A stretch of 64,000 nucleotides of DNA from Mallotus nudiflorus (Eukaryota > Streptophyta > Magnoliopsida > Malpighiales > Euphorbiaceae). Shown piece after piece: positions 1 to 11,900 of the stretch; the first letter of the stretch is position 1; the number at the start of each line of letters is the position of its first letter. The notes below the pieces were generated by a model, which made no database searches, was not told the DNA's origin, and was given only the letters and a program-made list of their open reading frames with translations. The stretch lies in NCBI GenBank assembly GCA_947683625.1, contig CANTUR010001095.1, forward strand, positions 122,414 through 186,413. Reading direction: 5' to 3'. Made by a program: the position numbers and the translations under genes.

Positions 1-692
1 CTGTCCATATGGATTAAGTGAATTTACTTGGAATTAAGTAAGCCTATATGGCTACAGTACTTTCTATTGGTATTGAGGTTGCGATCATATAGGGTTTTAT
101 TTGATCCTTCATAAATTAATGATTTTCTTTGCATCTGTGTGTATTTGCCTATATATATATATTTATTATATATACTTTTGAGTGTTTGCATTTGACATTT
201 AGCTATGCATGTATATATATTATAATAATTCACTTAGTGAGGTCTAACTCCCCTATGTTGATGTTTTTACAGGAGAGTCCTCATATTCAAACCTCAGCAG
301 TAGACCTATCCGCCGGATTTCTTCCGCTTCGGCTTTATTATGTAAATCACTTACTTTAGTTTTATTTTGTACTCTAGACGCTGCAGTAGTAGTTGTATTT
401 GATTCTATCGAGAGTTGTTTATAGTTTTATGCATGTATGAGATTTTAATTCAGAGCGTTCCTCTGAAGTATTGCATTGAAAGATTTTTATTTATGATATG
501 AGATGTGATTTTATTTTATTAAAGGAAGATGAGAATTTATTTTATTAATTGAGATTTAATTCTGTTGCATAAATATTTTATTTATTTTATTTTATTGCAA
601 GCTTTTCTTTTAAGGGTTGCTACGGGTTCCGAATTTGAAAGAATTCCCATTCCCTAGTGCCAGTCATGGCCCCCTTGTTTTAGGTCGTGACA
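1..692 (+). repeat. Element Z: 3' end of a plus-strand LTR (partial)
   Basis: This is the terminal part of a long LTR of the same superfamily as the others here. It has the CACTTAGTGAGGTCT block, the TTTTTACAGGAGAGTC block and the usual LTR end, GGTCGTGACA, at 683-692. It has diverged clearly from the young copies (for example TTGCTACGGGTTCCGAATTTG). The next five bases are AGACT (693-697), after which minus-strand LTR sequence of element A resumes exactly where A should read AGACTGG, so Z was inserted into A. The matching left duplication and the rest of Z lie outside the window, so solo or full-length cannot be told. Confidence 0.85.
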
Positions 693-3420
693 AGACTGGC
701 CTCGAGACACTAAGTCATCCGAGCTCCAGTAATCCGACTGTCAGTGTGATTGGCTCCAAGACACTACGTTAATTGAGCTCCGACAATCACACCATTAATC
801 ATATCACATCTCAATCAAATCAATTAAATCATCTTAATCATATTATAATTACCATAAATAATTCCTCACTCAAACCTAAATCTATCGCATCGGTACGTGC
901 ACAGTCCTAGTGCTGCCCACTAGGTAGCACGTTCTATCGATATCCTTCATTTAAAATAAAACATTCATATGGACAAACAAATAATGCAGAATAATAATCA
1001 TAATGATAAAATAAACCATATATATACTAGAAATATACCTAAAATAAACTAAGTATATTTCGAGTATATATATGTCAAATAAAGTAAAATCAAATATGAA
1101 ATATACCAAAGATAAACCAATGGTATACTTAAAAACAATTATGTATGAATTGATAATATAACATGCATTTATTTGGAAATATACCTAAAATATACTAAAA
1201 ATATACCTAAAGTATACTAATAATTTAATAAAATAATTATGAATAAATATACATTTAAAACATGTATTTAATTTTGACATATATCCAAAATATACTAAAA
1301 ATAAACCTAAATATCTAACATACATATATCAAAAATAAACCCTAAATATACTGGTGATATATTAAATGTATATAGAAAATATGCAAACATATATATATCA
1401 AGATATACTAAAAATAAACCGAAAATTTACCAAATCATATTATAAATTAAATTACTATTTAAAACATATAATGAAAATGAAAAATCCTAAGTCATGCATC
1501 CTATTGCAATACATATATATACAGTATAATAACTCACTAGTTCACACTCCATGAGACAAACTCGGCGGGCCTGGTCCGTTAAGCCTTGATCTCAGCATAG
1601 CTAGAAAAATAAAATAACATCAACAATCAGAATAAACTTCTAATTCTATGCTTCTAGGATTACTATAGAAAGATTCAATCAAAAAGTCAAAACTAAACTC
1701 GGACCGGTTGTCACATTTTACAAGAAATATATCAAAATTTCGACAGAGTCTCCTCTGTAAAACAGACATCTCCCTACAAAAGTAGGGCCGATCCTGTAAA
1801 GAAAACACGCTTTTAAAATCACTAAATACTCAACACATCGAGTTGGGACTCCAAACTTCACAAATCCCTAATCAAGGTTCATAATACACAAACTAATAAT
1901 ATTAAACAGTAAAGTAATAAAAATCATCAAAAACCCATAAAAATATTTATAAGTCTTTATTTTCCAACTAAAACATAAAAGTCTAATTTAAATAATATTT
2001 GAGAATAAAAATTCATAAATGGAATAAAATTCCTATTTTATAATTAAATTAACATAGATTGTAAATGATATTTAAAATCACAATTTAACATCACAAAAAT
2101 AATAAAATACACATTTAGCCTTAAAATAATAAATACACTTATTATTCACATAATACTCTAAAATTATCACAACTTAACTAATAAAATCTCAAATATTATA
2201 TAAGATTAATAAAAATTCAATTTTACAATTATTCAACATAACATAGTAAAATTCACATTTAATTGCTTAAATAGCTTAATTATATAATAAAATTAGTTTA
2301 AAACCCATTTTATTTCCAAAATAATATATATAATATATTATTTGAAAACAATTTTTGAAAAATAGTATTAATTAGTTAAAAATAATAATTAATTTGTAAA
2401 AATCATTTTATTACCTTAAATAATTATAAAATCAACTAAAATATAATATTTAACTATAATTAACATAAAATTACACATTTACGCCTGTAATATAAAATAT
2501 CCAATATACTAATTAATTTCCTCAAAAATTATAAAATCATTAAAATTATTTAATCAACATATATTATACTAATATCAACCAAAACACATATTTATCCAAC
2601 AACTTCCATAAAAATACATATTTAATCTAATAATTCAAAATACATAAAAATTGTATAAAATTCCATAAAAATTATATAAATTCATAAAAATTATTTTATC
2701 AATAAATAACCTTCTAAAATCAACTAAAACACAAAATTAAACTATGAATTCAACCAAAATACACATTTAACTCAAAATTCCAAAATTACATAAACTATAA
2801 ATATTTCTAAAAATTACACAATATTCTCAAAAATTATTTTATTTACTCTGAAATTAATATTAACTCATAATAACACTAATTCAACAAATTTTATAATTAA
2901 ATAAATTAATTTACAAAAATTAGATAAATAATATTAAAATAATAAAAAATTAACAAATTTTCAAATAAATTCTAAAAATAAAAAAAAAATATTTTCATAT
3001 AGATTCATCATCTAGGAACAACATTTGTTAAGGTAAATTATCCAAAACACACAAGATCAACCGAAAAAAAAATGGAAAAACCCTAAAGCTTAAATCAAAA
3101 AATCAACTAAAACTCACCAAAGATCAAGTTAGAGCTAAAACCAAGCTCGGAATCAACCTCCTTGGAGCTTAAGGAATCGAATGGCACCGAAAAAGCTAGC
3201 TCCCGCTGTCTGTGATGCCTCTAGTGACCACTAACACAACTGCTACCACTGCTGATTCTGCAAGCTCCAGTGACCTGTGAAGATGAAGAAGACGAAGGCG
3301 GAAATGGCAGAGGAAGGTAGGTGGTCGACGTGAAAAACGGAGGGGCACACTGATGGTAAGAAAGTCGGATGTGCAGGAAAGGAGGGTTGGTTGCGTTTTG
3401 GTTCTTCATTCCCTATGTTT

Positions 3421-3455
<35 letters not shown>

Positions 3456-4076
3456 ATAATAAAACTTTATATTATAACTTATATAATATAACTTTATATT
3501 ACAATAAACCTCCACCACATAATAAATAAATGTCTCACACACACACACACACATATATATATAAACACACATATACATTAACACTTAAAAATATAACTTT
3601 TACATAAACAATAAATAATAATAATACCAATAATGTAATTCAATAAAAATAATGATAATAAAATTATAATGCACTAAGAATTAATATTAATAAAATAACA
3701 CTATCAAAAATAATAATTATCAATAATGTAAATCAATAAAAATAAAATGATAATGATGTACTCAAAATATTAATAATACTCAAATGACATAAATTAATAA
3801 AATAATATTAGTACTTAAAAATAATATTAAAATAACCATGCACTAAATTAACGTTATTAAAATAATAGTATTCGAAAATAATAAATATACATAATGGAAT
3901 TTAAACGTCCAAAATAATAAATTCCAAATTAATATATTTACGTAGAAATTCAATTAAACATACAATAATCATAATAAATCACAAGATAGTAAAATAATTA
4001 AACATAATTTTTAAATTTTATTAACACTACATATCTCATTATTTAATAAAATAATTTAAAAACCAGGGTTATTACA
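693..4076 (-). repeat. Element A left LTR (3' LTR of a minus-strand element, 5'-truncated here by Z)
   Basis: It ends at 4076 with GGGTTATTACA, the complement of the TGTAAT.. LTR start, and is followed by a purine tract on the minus strand (4077-4092). The sequence is strongly AT-rich apart from a GC-richer island at about 3150-3410, which sits where the other LTRs have their leader exon-like segment. The conserved CCTAGTGCTGCCCACTAGG hairpin is present near 915. Simple repeats (GT)n/(AT)n lie at about 3421-3452 and (CA)n/(AT)n at about 3537-3562. I see no gene in these 3.4 kb. Confidence 0.85.
3421..3562. repeat. Microsatellite cluster: (GT)n(AT)n and (CA)n(AT)n
   Basis: A (TG)9-like run flows into (TA)n at 3421-3452, and about 85 bp later (CA)n flows into (TA)n at 3537-3562. 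The two runs are roughly inverted copies of each other. The equivalent (TG)n run in A's right LTR at 47950-47970 is the insertion point of element F. Confidence 0.85.
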
Positions 4077-5340
4077 ATCTCCCCTCCTTATAAGAATTCG
4101 TCCCCGAATTCAACAAAATAATTATTATAAGAATCAAGGAGGAAAGAGATACGGGTAAGAAGCTTGTATCTCAACTTCAATTTCCCAAGTAAGCTCTTCC
4201 ACGTTATTGCTTCATCACAACCCCTTGACCATCGGAAACTGCTTCGAACGAAGCTGTCGAACTTGATAATCTACAATCGTAACTAATTCCTTCTTGAATT
4301 TCAAATCTTCATTCAGTTCTACATTGTTCGACTACAACACATGTGAAGGGTTTGAGTTACACTCATTCAATATCGAGACATGGAACACTGGATGCACTTG
4401 AAATAGATTTTGAGGCAAAGCTAACCAATATGCAACCTTACCAAGTCTCATCACACCATTCTTCGGAGACATCTTCGGAAATACAATTCCTAATTTGAAA
4501 CTCCATATCTTTGCATCTTGGATCCGCAAAGCTCTTCTGCCTGCTAACTGTGGTCTCTAATCTTTTTCTGATCACAATAACTTTCTTCGTTGCATTTTGG
4601 ACAATCTCAGGTCTAAATAAGACTTTCCTTCATACAAGCCTCATGTAGTGTCATTTCAATACTGCCATGGTAGATGTTATTATAAGCGAATTCCACAAGT
4701 AGCAAATAATCAACCCAGCTACCTCTTAGATCCAAAACACACATCTTTAACATAACTTCCAATGTCTGGATCATTCTCTTAGACTGACCATCTGTCTGAG
4801 GATGAAAAGCAATACTAAAATCCAACTAAGTGCCTATAGCTTCTAGTAACTTTTGTCAAAATTGAGAGGTAATCGTCGTACCTATACAATATATAATGGA
4901 CATAGGTATTCCACACAGGCACACAACGTGCTTCATATACAGCTTAGCCAACTTAGCTACTGAATAAGTGGCTTCCACTAGTAAAAAAATTAGATGTCTT
5001 GATCAATCTGTCTACAGTCACCTAGATGGAATCGTATCCATCCTTCGAACGAGGTAACCAACTACAAAATTCATAGCAATTCTCTCTCATTTCCACTCAA
5101 AGTTTAAAAGAGATTAAAGCTTCCTATAAGGCTTCTGATGCTCAATTTTCACCTGCTGGTAAATTAAACACTTAGAAATGTAATCAGCCATATCCTTCTT
5201 CAATCTATCCCCACTAGTACTGATCCTTAAGACTATAGTACATCTTAGGTAACATCTAGATGTACACTATAAGCTCATTCCACAGCTTATATAGAATCTC
5301 TTTTCTCAAAATTTTTTTCCAACATCAACCCTAAATAATT
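4077..5340 (-). pseudogene. Element A integrase and chromodomain-like tail, degraded
   Basis: Reading on the minus strand, the remnant aligns by eye with the integrase of E and B. The zinc-binding and N-terminal part is at about 5130-5340. The core, with the phrases FHPQTDGQS and LVEFAYNN, is at 4613-4825. The post-core V-H-P-V-F-H-[IV]-S segment is at 4332-4529, and the chromodomain-like end is near 4110-4330. It is cut by many stops and frameshifts, and no open stretch exceeds about 70 codons. At 4077-4092 the purine tract adjoining the LTR is diverged (AAGGAGGGGAGAT on the minus strand). This is a dead copy. Confidence 0.75.
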
Positions 5341-5363
5341 AACTTGTGCATCTCTTACTAGAA

Positions 5364-5493
5364 GATCATTCTATGATGAAATGCCATTATGACATGCTAT
5401 GATGAATGTTATGATGAAATATTGGAATGAAATGTCATGATGAAATGCTGTAATGAGATGCTATGATGATATGATGAAATACTGTAATGATGT
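5364..5493. repeat. Degenerate ATGATGAAAT-type tandem repeat inside element A
   Basis: About 130 bp are built of variants of ATGATGAAAT and ATGCTATGATG, for example TGATGAAATGC, TTATGATGAAAT, TCATGATGAAATGCTGTAATGAGATGCTATGATG. The repeat lies directly between the integrase remnant and the protease remnant, that is where reverse transcriptase and RNase H should be. It is not found in B, D, E or H. Confidence 0.75.
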
Positions 5494-5763
5494 CAGATAT
5501 TATCCTTTAAAACTCAAGCAACCCTTGGGATCAACGGTCTTCTTCAGTAACTCATAAGCTACAGGGACAATTGAAATAAAGATCTTATTTACTGTAGTGT
5601 CTATGACCACTATTAAATGTCTTAGACAACCTTTTATTATCATCTTCCTAGTAGTGATAGTGGAGATGAGATTCTGAGGTACAGAACTCTTGTCACCCAT
5701 AAATCTAAATTCTTCTTCAAGAATTCTGAAAGTCACCTCTTTACTCTGACAACCAACCACTTC
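5494..5763 (-). pseudogene. Element A protease to early RT fragment
   Basis: An 86-codon open stretch on the minus strand aligns with the segment just downstream of the protease in the other elements: C-x-N/S-K-E-V-x-F-R-I, then F-x-G-D-[RK]-S-S-x-P-Q-N-L-I-S, then V-P-V-A-x-E. The protease active-site block itself is not recognisable here. The fragment ends abruptly at the tandem repeat, so the RT and RNase H are missing. Confidence 0.7.
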
Positions 5764-6720
5764 ATAGTGCTAAAACAACTCATTCATATCTCATCAAGAT
5801 CAATTACACCCAAAAGACTGAATTCACAAATAACTTACTAAATTCTAGTTCTCAGTTCAGATGCCCATGTATATCGAACTTAATCCTGCAATATACAGTT
5901 TTACCAGTCTTTTTTTTATACTGTATCACGTCTACAACATGACATGATAGATTGAAGAGTTTACAGGTATTCTTCTTAACTGACTGCTCTTCTCTTACTC
6001 TGTATAATAATAACCATAGATAAATATCCTTCCTTGAAATTGGATGGAAGTATATTAGAAATAAACCTTTAACTCCAACCATGAGCTATAGTCAGAACTA
6101 ATAACTTCGCCATCAAGGAGTAAAAAAGTTATTCATCTTCGTTAGACATCTTCCAATTCTTTCATCAAAGCATAAACAAAACAACCGTCAGACTTAGCTA
6201 AATACCATCAAGCTCTCATTAATCTCGACTATCCTAGCCCATAATTACTGCTTATTCGAGTTCAAAGGGTTGCTCTTGTACCTCTTACAATGACTACCTC
6301 AACCTTTGAGTTACAGTTGCCCTCAACCTACCCCTATACTAGATAGGTGTAGTAGGGCTGAAACTATAACCACAAACTCAACTTAAAAAGACTGATTACC
6401 AATATTATCTCAACAGAAGAAACAATTCACATTCACCACACTGAAAAGATATGGAAAATCAATAGGATTCAAAATATAAAATATACGCAGAATTGACGTA
6501 TCCCTAGTTATATGCTAAAATAGAAGTTACATCTGCTCATATGATTAAAGGTATTGCATAAGCGACATAATCGCAATGCTAAGCCACAAGCTCCTCATTT
6601 TTTATTCTCGCTGTCTACGACGATCATCTGGCCTTCTAAGTCCATCTCTACCCCTACACCTAACGGGCTGCACAAGGGGTAAAACCTCATGCTCAAAAGA
6701 TTTTCACATCGATCTCATTG
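5764..6720 (-). pseudogene. Element A gag-region remnant
   Basis: The only part I can align is about 6580-6720, which resembles the basic N-terminal gag coding segment of B (tracts corresponding to the R-R-R-x-R-G-R-x-R block and to the VLPP block, GGTAAAACCTCAT at about 6677). The 800 bp to its left lie where the rest of gag and the zinc knuckle should be, but only short open stretches remain. I cannot assign residues there. Confidence 0.45.
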
Positions 6721-6929
6721 ACTGATGGAGTGACTCTTGCTCGCGACAATCAGAAAAGAACAAAAAAAAACAATTCAACCAATCACAAACATCAACAGTC
6801 ACCCTAACGGTTACACAAAATTCCCTAATGCAAGGAAGACTTTTTAAAGACATTGTCAAACCTAATTTAACTGTAGTAGTTTCAAAGAAAACTTGATTCA
6901 ATAACCTAGGTCCACATCTCTAAACCTAG

Positions 6930-6941
6930 GCTCTGATACCA
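6930..6941 (-). other. Element A primer binding site (iMet tRNA)
   Basis: On the minus strand it reads TGGTATCAGAGC, the standard plant primer site complementary to the 3' end of initiator methionine tRNA. It lies four bases inside the right LTR, which starts at 6946. Confidence 0.9.
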
Positions 6942-6945
6942 ACTT

Positions 6946-8269
6946 TGTCATGACCTAAACTGGGGGCCATGACCGATTGCTAAGGAACGGGAATTCTTTT
7001 GAATTCAGAACCCATAAGCAAGCCTTAGAAAAATAAAAACATGCATTATATAAATAAAAGCACGACTGAATTAAAATTTTTTGAATCAAAATATAAAAAT
7101 AAATACTCATTATCTTTTCATAAATAAATATATATTCATACAATGTTCAAATAAAATTCTCAGAGAATAAAGTATCAGACAAAATAATACTCTGCTGATA
7201 CAATAACATTATTATTGCAGTTTCTAGAATACAAATCAGAGTTCAAAATATACATTCACATAAAATAGTCGAGATGGAAGAACACCGACAAAGAACTTTA
7301 CTTCTAAGGTCTGACGATATAAGATCTCCTAAAAAAATAATTAGAGGGTGTCAAACCTCACTGAGTGAATTAGTTATACTAATATACATGCATCTAAACC
7401 ATATCCAGTTAAGCATTCTTATATATATATATATTAAGTATATTCATGCATTTCACACAAATGTTAAACTCTGCTTTTATAAATATAATAAAATGCAGAA
7501 AACGTTTATTTTAATACATGAAGGATTTAATAGAACCCTATTAATCACAACCTCACTCAATCATATCATCACTCTAGCCATACAGGCTCACTTAAATCCA
7601 AATAGATCACTTATTCCATTCTGGACAGTAGACTAGCCCCGAGACATTAAGTTAAGCAAGCTCCAACAGTCTGATTGTCAGTGTGATTGGCCCCGAGATA
7701 CTAGGTTCAACTGAGCTCCAATAATCACCTCATCAATCATATCACATCTCAATCATATTATAATTACCATAAATAATTCCTCACTCAAACCTAAATCTAT
7801 TACACCGGTATGTACACGGTCCTAGTGCTGCCCACTAGGTAGCATGTTCTATCGATATCCTTCATTTAAAATAAAACATTCATATGGACAAACAAATAAT
7901 GCAGAATAATAATCATAATGATAAAAATAAACCATATGTATACTGAAAAATATACCTAAAATAAACTAAGTATATTTCGAGTATATATATGTCAAATAAA
8001 GTTAAATTAAATATGAAATATATCAAAGATAAACCAATGATATACTTAAAACAATTAAGTATGAATTGATAATATAACATGCATTTATTTGGAAATATAC
8101 CTAAAAATATACTAAAAATATACCTAAAGTATACTAATAATTTAATAAAAAAATTATGAATAAATATACATTTAAAACATGTATTTACTTTTTGAAATAT
8201 ATCCAAAACATACTAAAAATAAAGCTAAATATCTAACATACATATATAAAAAAAAACTCTCAATATACT
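6946..8269 (-). repeat. Element A right LTR (5' LTR), first segment
   Basis: It begins TGTCATGACC (complement of the usual ..GGTCGTGACA end with one change) at 6946, next to the primer site. It is collinear with A's left LTR from the shared GGTCCTAGTGCTGCCC hairpin (near 7820) onward. It breaks at 8269 at the TRIM insertion and resumes at 8910. The remaining segments of this LTR lie between the later insertions. Confidence 0.85.
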
Positions 8270-8431
8270 TGTAACAGCCCAGACCAACCCGCATCATATA
8301 TTGTCCGCTTTTGCCCAGGCCCAACCCGCAGCGCATGGTTTTTAAAAACACACGTTCCAATGGGAGAAGGTGTCCACATCCTTATAAGGAGTGCTTCGTT
8401 CTCCTTTCCCAAACCGATGTGGGATATCACA
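8270..8431 (-). repeat. TRIM LTR, left, minus orientation
   Basis: On the minus strand it starts TGTGATATCCCACATCGG and ends GGGCTGTTACA. About 162 bp. It adjoins a minus-strand purine tract (complement of 8432-8445). Confidence 0.88.
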
Positions 8432-8497
8432 ATCCACCCCTCTTAGGGCCCAATGTCCACGCTGGCACACTGATCCAGGCTCCAGCTCTGATACCAT
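8432..8497 (-). other. TRIM internal domain, minus orientation (PPT and PBS)
   Basis: It holds, on the minus strand, the iMet primer site TGGTATCAGAGC at 8485-8496 and a purine tract next to the left LTR (AAGAGGGGTGGAT). Only 66 bp separate the two LTR parts, typical of a TRIM. Confidence 0.85.
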
Positions 8498-8690
8498 TAT
8501 AATAGCCCAGACCAACCTGTATCAGATTTTATTCGTATTAGAATCCCACATCAGTTGGGAAGGAGAACGAAGCACTCCTTATAAGGATGTGGATACCTTC
8601 TCCCATTAGATGCATTTTAAAACCGTGCACTGTGGGCTAGGCCTGGGCAAAGCAAAAAATATCTGATATAGGTTGGTCTGGGCTATTACA
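8498..8690. repeat. TRIM central LTR: short minus-strand piece joined to a plus-strand LTR
   Basis: Bases 8498 to about 8530 match the last ~33 bp of the LTR in minus orientation. From about 8535 to 8690 the sequence is a nearly complete LTR in plus orientation, missing a clean TGTGAT start and ending GGGCTATTACA. This is the centre of the palindrome. Confidence 0.8.
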
Positions 8691-8756
8691 ATGGTATCAG
8701 AGCCGGAGCCTGGATCAGTGTGCCAACGTGGACGCTGGGCCCTAAGGGGGGTGGAT
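8691..8756 (+). other. TRIM internal domain, plus orientation (PBS and PPT)
   Basis: Primer site TGGTATCAGAGC is at 8692-8703 and the purine tract AAGGGGGGTGGAT runs at about 8744-8756, right before the right LTR. It mirrors the left internal domain. Confidence 0.87.
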
Positions 8757-8909
8757 TGTGATATCCCACATTGGTTGGGAAGGAGAACGAAGCACTCTTT
8801 ATAAGGATGTGGACACCTTCTCCCATTAGACGCGTTTTAAAACCTGCACTGCGGGCTGGGCCTGGGTAAAGTAGACAATATCTGATGTGAGTTGGTCTGG
8901 GCTGTTACA
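8757..8909 (+). repeat. TRIM LTR, right, plus orientation
   Basis: Starts TGTGATATCCCACATTGG and ends GGGCTGTTACA, about 153 bp, followed by the ATACT duplication. Confidence 0.88.
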
Positions 8910-8951
8910 ATACTGGTGATATATTGAAATCTACTATATAGAAAATATGCA

Positions 8952-8956
<5 letters not shown>

Positions 8957-8989
<33 letters not shown>
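8957..8989. repeat. (AT)n microsatellite at the left junction of element B
   Basis: A run of about 16 AT units in A's LTR that ends exactly at the B insertion. It continues on the other side of B at 20319-20364. A's other LTR has only a short ATATATAT at the same place (near 1390). Confidence 0.9.
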
Positions 8990-8993
<4 letters not shown>

Positions 8994-11900
8994 ACGACCC
9001 AAAACAGGGGCCATGACCGGCGCTAGGGAACGGGAATTCTTTCGAATCCGGAACCCGTAGCAAGCCTAAAAATAAAATAAATCATGTAATAATAACAATA
9101 ACAATATTATATGCAGTGGAAATAAAAATCATAAATATAATAATCACATTTTCATCACTGGATTTAAATCAAATCTCATCTCATCACATATATATAAAAT
9201 CTTTCAGTACAAATCCAGTTTCAATATAATACATCTCTTTAAAATAAAATACATGAAATTCCACATTTAAATTCACAACTACTGCAGTGTCTAGATTATA
9301 AAAATAAGACTCAAGTAAATAATTTACACAAAGAAGCCGGGGCGAAAGAAATCCGGTTTATCGACCTGCTACTGAGGTCTGAAGATGTTGACTCTCCTGA
9401 AAAATAGTCAACGGAGGGGAGTCAGACCTCACTGAGTGAATTACTATAATATATATACATACACACTAAATGACAATGCATACAGGTCAACAGTATATAA
9501 TATATATATATAATATGTATATATACAGGCAAATACACACAGATGCAATAAAATCATTTTTATATATTTCATTGAAAATCATCTTTTATGAAGGATCAAA
9601 TAGAACCCTATGATATCGAAACCTCAATCAGTGTTAGACAACACTCTAGCCACACAGGCTCACTTATTCCAAGTATATTCACTTAATCCATTTAGACAGT
9701 AGATCTGGCCCCGAGATGCTAAGTCAACCGAGCTCCAGCAGTCTGACTGCCAGTGTGATTGGCCTTGAGACACTTGGTCAACCGAGCTCCAGCAATCACA
9801 CCTCCAAACCATATCTCACATATCAATAATCATAATCAATCAATATCCACAGATAGGTTAGTAATATAGCCTAAATGCTATAAGCGCACCGGTACGTACT
9901 CGGTCCTAGTGCTGCCCACTAGGTAGCACGTTCTATTGATATCCTTCATTAATAATATAAATCATTCATTCACAAAAATAAATGATGCATGAAGTTCAAT
10001 AAAATAACAACATAAACCATATATATACCAGAAATATACCAAAAGTAAACCAAGTATATTTTGAGTATATATATGTCAAATGAATTCAATCAAATTATAA
10101 ATTAAGTTGGAAATATATTTAAAAACATTTTTAAATATATTTTATTTACAAAGCATGCATATAATTTAATATATACCAAAAATAAACTAAAAATAAACTA
10201 AAAATATACTTAAATACAAATCACATTATTTATGCATTTTAATCAGAATAAAATATATATTTCTAAATCGTGCACCCTAAGCATATATATATAGTATAGT
10301 AACTCACCTAGTGCGCTCCACGAGAGGGGTCCGACGGGCCTGGTCCACTAGCCCTCGGTCCTCGGCATAACTAAACAAACAAATAACGACAGACATTAGA
10401 ATAAACCTAATAGAAATCCTAGAATTCGATCTAGAGTATTAAACACAGAATCAGAAATTAGGGTTCGATTGGATATCACGTTTTACGAGAATTCTACTGA
10501 AAATCCGGTTAGAACCTCCCCTGTAAAACGGACATCTCTCTACTCAAAAGAGTAGAGCCGACCCTGCAAAGAAACACACTTCGAAAAATAAGCTCAACAC
10601 AAATCCACAACCCCTCGGTCGGACTCCAGACTACAGTTTACCGACCGGGGTCCACAACACAGAATAATTTCAGAAATACCAAAAATACCCTTATAGCATA
10701 GAAATACATTTTATAAGTAGAAATTACATAATTAACCTTTAAACACATTAAAAACCAATAAAAACTCATTTTTATTAGAAAAACCGTATATTATATATAT
10801 AAATTGAAAATAATTCACGAAAAGTAGTTTTAATTAGTTAAAAAATACCAAATAATTTGTAGAAATCATTTTTTATACCTTAAATAACTATTAAAACCAA
10901 TTAAATTACATTTTTAGCCAATTTAGGGTAAAATTACCAAAATACCTCCTAATATATATAAATATACTAAAATTACTTCAAAAATTCACCAAAAAATTAT
11001 ACAATTATCAAAAATTAATTTTCTCAACATATTTTATCAATAATATCAATAATTAAACCCAATTATCCAATTAATTTCAAATAAAAAACACATTTAACCC
11101 TAATTTCCCAAAATTACATAAACTTCAATAATTCAAAATAAATACTTAGAAATTCATAAAAATTCCAAATAAATTCCTATAATTCATTTCAACACCTAAT
11201 TTAACCATAAAACACAATTTCATAATTTAAATAATTAATTTCCAAAAATTAGAAAATAATATTAAAATATTCAAAAATACCCAAAAATCCAAAAAATCTC
11301 CAAAAATTCCACAAATATTCATACATGTAGATTAAGCTACTAGGATCAACATTTGTGAACAGAGTTTTCATGAATCAATCAATTCAAAGCTCAAAAAAAT
11401 CAAAAACCCTAATAGGCCGAAATTGAAAATTTAAAACCTAAGAAATTCTAGACCATTTAAGCTCAAACCAAAGCTAGAATCACACTCACCGGAGCTCAAG
11501 GAGAAGAAAGAGACCAGCGGGTGTCAAAAACGGTGGCCGGAATCGACGTGATCGACGGTGGAAGGAAAATTCGGCTTCTCCGGCCAAAATCCACTTCCAG
11601 ACGCCGGAAACGGCTACCACAGGCGGCAGAAGAGGATGGGGAAGGTGGTGGCACACCGGACGGCACTCCCACAGCAAGGGAACGGCACGGCAGGTGTCCG
11701 CGGACGGCGAAGGGAAGCAAATCGGGGAAGAAGGAGGCTCGGGGGCAAAATGGTAATTTTTCAAAAGTTTTGATTTTTAATGTATTATATGTATATATAT
11801 ATACTTTATACTATATATTAAAATAATATTAAATTAGACACATGAAATATACACCACACACATAAAATTTAATATTTTAAAATATAATAATAAATAAAAA

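Larger units (their letters stand above)
8270..8909. mobile_element. Palindromic TRIM retrotransposon with two U5 outer ends
   Basis: A 640-bp insertion flanked by the 5-bp duplication ATACT (8265-8269 and 8910-8914). A's undisturbed LTR reads through this point near 1350. Both ends are the same sequence in opposite orientation: TGTAACAGCCCAGACCAAC at the left, GTTGGTCTGGGCTGTTACA at the right. Order: inverted LTR, inverted internal domain, a middle LTR that is itself a junction, direct internal domain, direct LTR. Each internal domain is only about 66 bp with an iMet primer site and a purine tract, no coding capacity. Terminal-repeat retrotransposons in miniature (TRIMs) with a TGTGATATCCCACAT start are common in angiosperms; the inverted double form is the oddity. 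Confidence 0.88.

Noticed and set aside
3221..3584. Possible small gene in the GC-richer island of element A's LTR
   Set aside because: The same island in the other LTR (47680-47995) has different frames, and the open frame runs into (CA)n and (AT)n repeats.
6930..6941. tRNA genes at the TGGTATCAGAGC sites
   Set aside because: Only the 12-base primer complement is present, with no cloverleaf around it.
8270..8909. DNA transposon or MITE with long terminal inverted repeats
   Set aside because: Ends are inverted repeats, but there are internal iMet primer sites, purine tracts and TG..CA LTR boundaries, so a rearranged TRIM fits better.
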